This document shows, piece after piece, positions 20,918 through 22,099 of a DNA stretch of 22,099 nt. Made by a program: the position numbers and the translations under genes. How positions within the stretch are numbered: the first letter of the stretch is position 1; each line of letters opens with the position of its first letter. This stretch comes from CAZYXZ01 sp964651395 (GTDB taxonomy: Bacteria > Actinomycetota > Actinomycetes > BP-191). The stretch covers positions 1 through 22,099 of the forward strand of contig CAZYXZ010000056.1 of assembly GCA_964651395.1 (NCBI GenBank), in the 5' to 3' direction. The notes below the pieces were generated by a model. The model saw nothing but the letters and a program-made list of their open reading frames with translations, did no database searches and was not told where the DNA came from.

Positions 20918-22099
20918 ATGACGGAGTACCGGGTGGAGCACGACTCGATGGGCGAGGTCCGCGTTCCCGCGGACGCGCTCTGGCGGGCACAGACCCAGCG
21001 CGCGGTGGAGAACTTCCCGGTCTCGGGACTGACCATCGACCCCCGGCTGATCGCCGCGCTCGCCCTGATCAAGGGCGCCGCGGCGCAGGCCAACGCCGAG
21101 CTCGGCGTCATCGACCCCGAGGTCGCCTCCGCCATCGCCGCGGCCGCCGCCGAGGTCGCCGAGGGCCGGCACGACGACCAGTTCCCCATCGACGTCTTCC
21201 AGACCGGCTCGGGCACCTCGTCGAACATGAACGCCAACGAGGTCCTCGCCACGTTGGCGACGCGCAGCCTCGGCCGCGACGTGCACCCCAACGACCACGT
21301 CAACGCCTCGCAGTCGTCCAACGACGTGTTCCCGTCCGCCATCCACATCGCCGGCACGATGGGTGTCGTCCGCGACCTGATTCCCGCGCTCGACCACCTC
21401 GCCGCGGCGCTGCGGCGGAAGTCGGCCGAGTTCGCCGACGTCGTGAAGTCCGGCCGTACGCATCTGATGGACGCGACGCCGGTGACGCTGGGCCAGGAGT
21501 TCAGCGGCTACGCCGCCTCGATCGACTACGGCGTCGAGCGGCTGCGCTCGGCGCTCCCCCGGCTGGCCGAGCTGCCGCTGGGCGGCACCGCGGTGGGCAC
21601 CGGCATCAACGCGCCGGCCGAGTTCGCGCAGCTCGTGATCGGGCGGCTGGCACGCGACCTCGACCTGCCGCTCACCGAGGCGCGCGACCACTTCGAGGCC
21701 CAGGCCTCACGGGACGGCGTCGTCGAGACGTCCGGCATGCTGCGGGTCGTCGCCGTGTCCCTCTACAAGCTGGCCAACGACCTGCGCTGGATGTCCAGCG
21801 GGCCGACGGCCGGCCTCGCCGAGATCCACCTGCCCGACCTGCAGCCGGGCTCTTCGATCATGCCGGGCAAAGTGAACCCGGTCGTGCCCGAGGCCGTGTG
21901 CCAGGTGGTCGCGCAGGTCATCGGCAACGACGCCGCTGTCGCGTTCGGCGGCGCGGCGGGCAACTTCGAGCTCAACGTCATGCTGCCGGTCATCGCCCGC
22001 AACCTGCTCGAGTCGGTCCGCCTGCTCTCGAGCGTGTCGCGGCTGCTCGCCGACACGTGCGTCGACGGGATCGTCGCCGACGTCGAGCGAAACCGCCGC
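20918..22099 (+). CDS. fumC: Class II fumarate hydratase FumC (C-terminus cut by window edge)
   Basis: FumC interconverts fumarate and L-malate in the TCA cycle as a cluster-free homotetramer. The 394 codons in the window begin MTEYRVEHDSMGEVRVPADA and contain the class II signatures: TGSGTSSNMNANEV (substrate site near residues 93-106), NASQSSNDVFPSAIH (with the catalytic-loop serines), GRTHLMDATPVTLGQE carrying the active-site histidine, and GSSIMPGKVNPVVPE, the flexible signature loop. About 70 residues (the small C-terminal domain) are missing beyond base 22099. I chose ATG at 20918 because the family starts here and GATAAT lies 6 nt upstream. It directly follows glpX. Confidence 0.96.
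   Translation, partial: MTEYRVEHDSMGEVRVPADALWRAQTQRAVENFPVSGLTIDPRLIAALALIKGAAAQANAELGVIDPEVASAIAAAAAEVAEGRHDDQFPIDVFQTGSGTSSNMNANEVLATLATRSLGRDVHPNDHVNASQSSNDVFPSAIHIAGTMGVVRDLIPALDHLAAALRRKSAEFADVVKSGRTHLMDATPVTLGQEFSGYAASIDYGVERLRSALPRLAELPLGGTAVGTGINAPAEFAQLVIGRLARDLDLPLTEARDHFEAQASRDGVVETSGMLRVVAVSLYKLANDLRWMSSGPTAGLAEIHLPDLQPGSSIMPGKVNPVVPEAVCQVVAQVIGNDAAVAFGGAAGNFELNVMLPVIARNLLESVRLLSSVSRLLADTCVDGIVADVERNRR

Noticed and set aside
19514..21691. Minus-strand open frame of 725 codons
   Set aside because: It crosses the terminator, glpX and fumC on the opposite strand; its long Arg/Val/Gly/Asp runs are a codon-bias shadow.
1..22099. CRISPR arrays, insertion sequences, tRNA or rRNA genes, prophage or defence islands
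   Set aside because: I saw no direct-repeat arrays, transposase or integrase motifs, cloverleaf sequences or abrupt change of base composition.

Overview
The window is chromosomal DNA from a high-GC Gram-positive bacterium of the Actinobacteria (actinomycetes). The evidence is a mycothiol-biosynthesis deacetylase (MshB), several actinobacteria-specific protein families (DUF6113, DUF3152, DUF6542 and the small protein between ispH and xseA), strong G/C third-position bias, many GTG starts and a recurrent TAnnnT-like -10 box 6-8 nt ahead of start codons, as in leaderless actinobacterial transcripts. A CheW and a methyl-accepting chemotaxis protein under a sigma-28/WhiG-type promoter suggest a motile lineage. 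The genus cannot be settled from this sequence.

Layout. 1-1228 (minus): cheW followed by an MCP whose signalling domain runs off the left edge. 1306-5528 (minus): a probable operon of a membrane-anchored NUDIX protein, typA, mshB and a DUF6113 membrane protein, the last two overlapping by 4 bp. 5589-12831 (plus): pterin carbinolamine dehydratase, an HhH-GPD DNA glycosylase, a DUF3152 zincin-like lipoprotein, a divergent YchF-type GTPase, an FAD-dependent oxidoreductase, rmuC, a DUF6542 membrane protein and a secreted trypsin-like protease. 12803-13789 (minus): ispH. 13870-15619 (plus): a small conserved protein and xseA. 15512-17480 (minus): a GNAT acetyltransferase and a ten-helix membrane protein whose 3' end overlaps xseA by 108 bp. 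17525-17719 (plus): xseB, separated from xseA. 17716-19495 (minus): a flavin reductase translationally coupled to a kynureninase-family PLP enzyme. 19616-22099 (plus): a 48-aa membrane peptide, a strong terminator, glpX and fumC (cut by the right edge).

Most genes are housekeeping: redox buffering (mshB), ribosome stress (typA, YchF-like), DNA maintenance (glycosylase, rmuC, xseAB, NUDIX), isoprenoids (ispH) and central carbon (glpX, fumC). I see no mobile element, CRISPR array, RNA gene or defence island, and no convincing undescribed system. The parts most worth a second look are the sigma-28-type promoter, the leaderless-start pattern, the split and antisense-overlapped xse locus, the membrane-NUDIX fusion, the divergent YchF and the flavin reductase/kynureninase pair. 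No stretch longer than about 120 bp lacks a gene.
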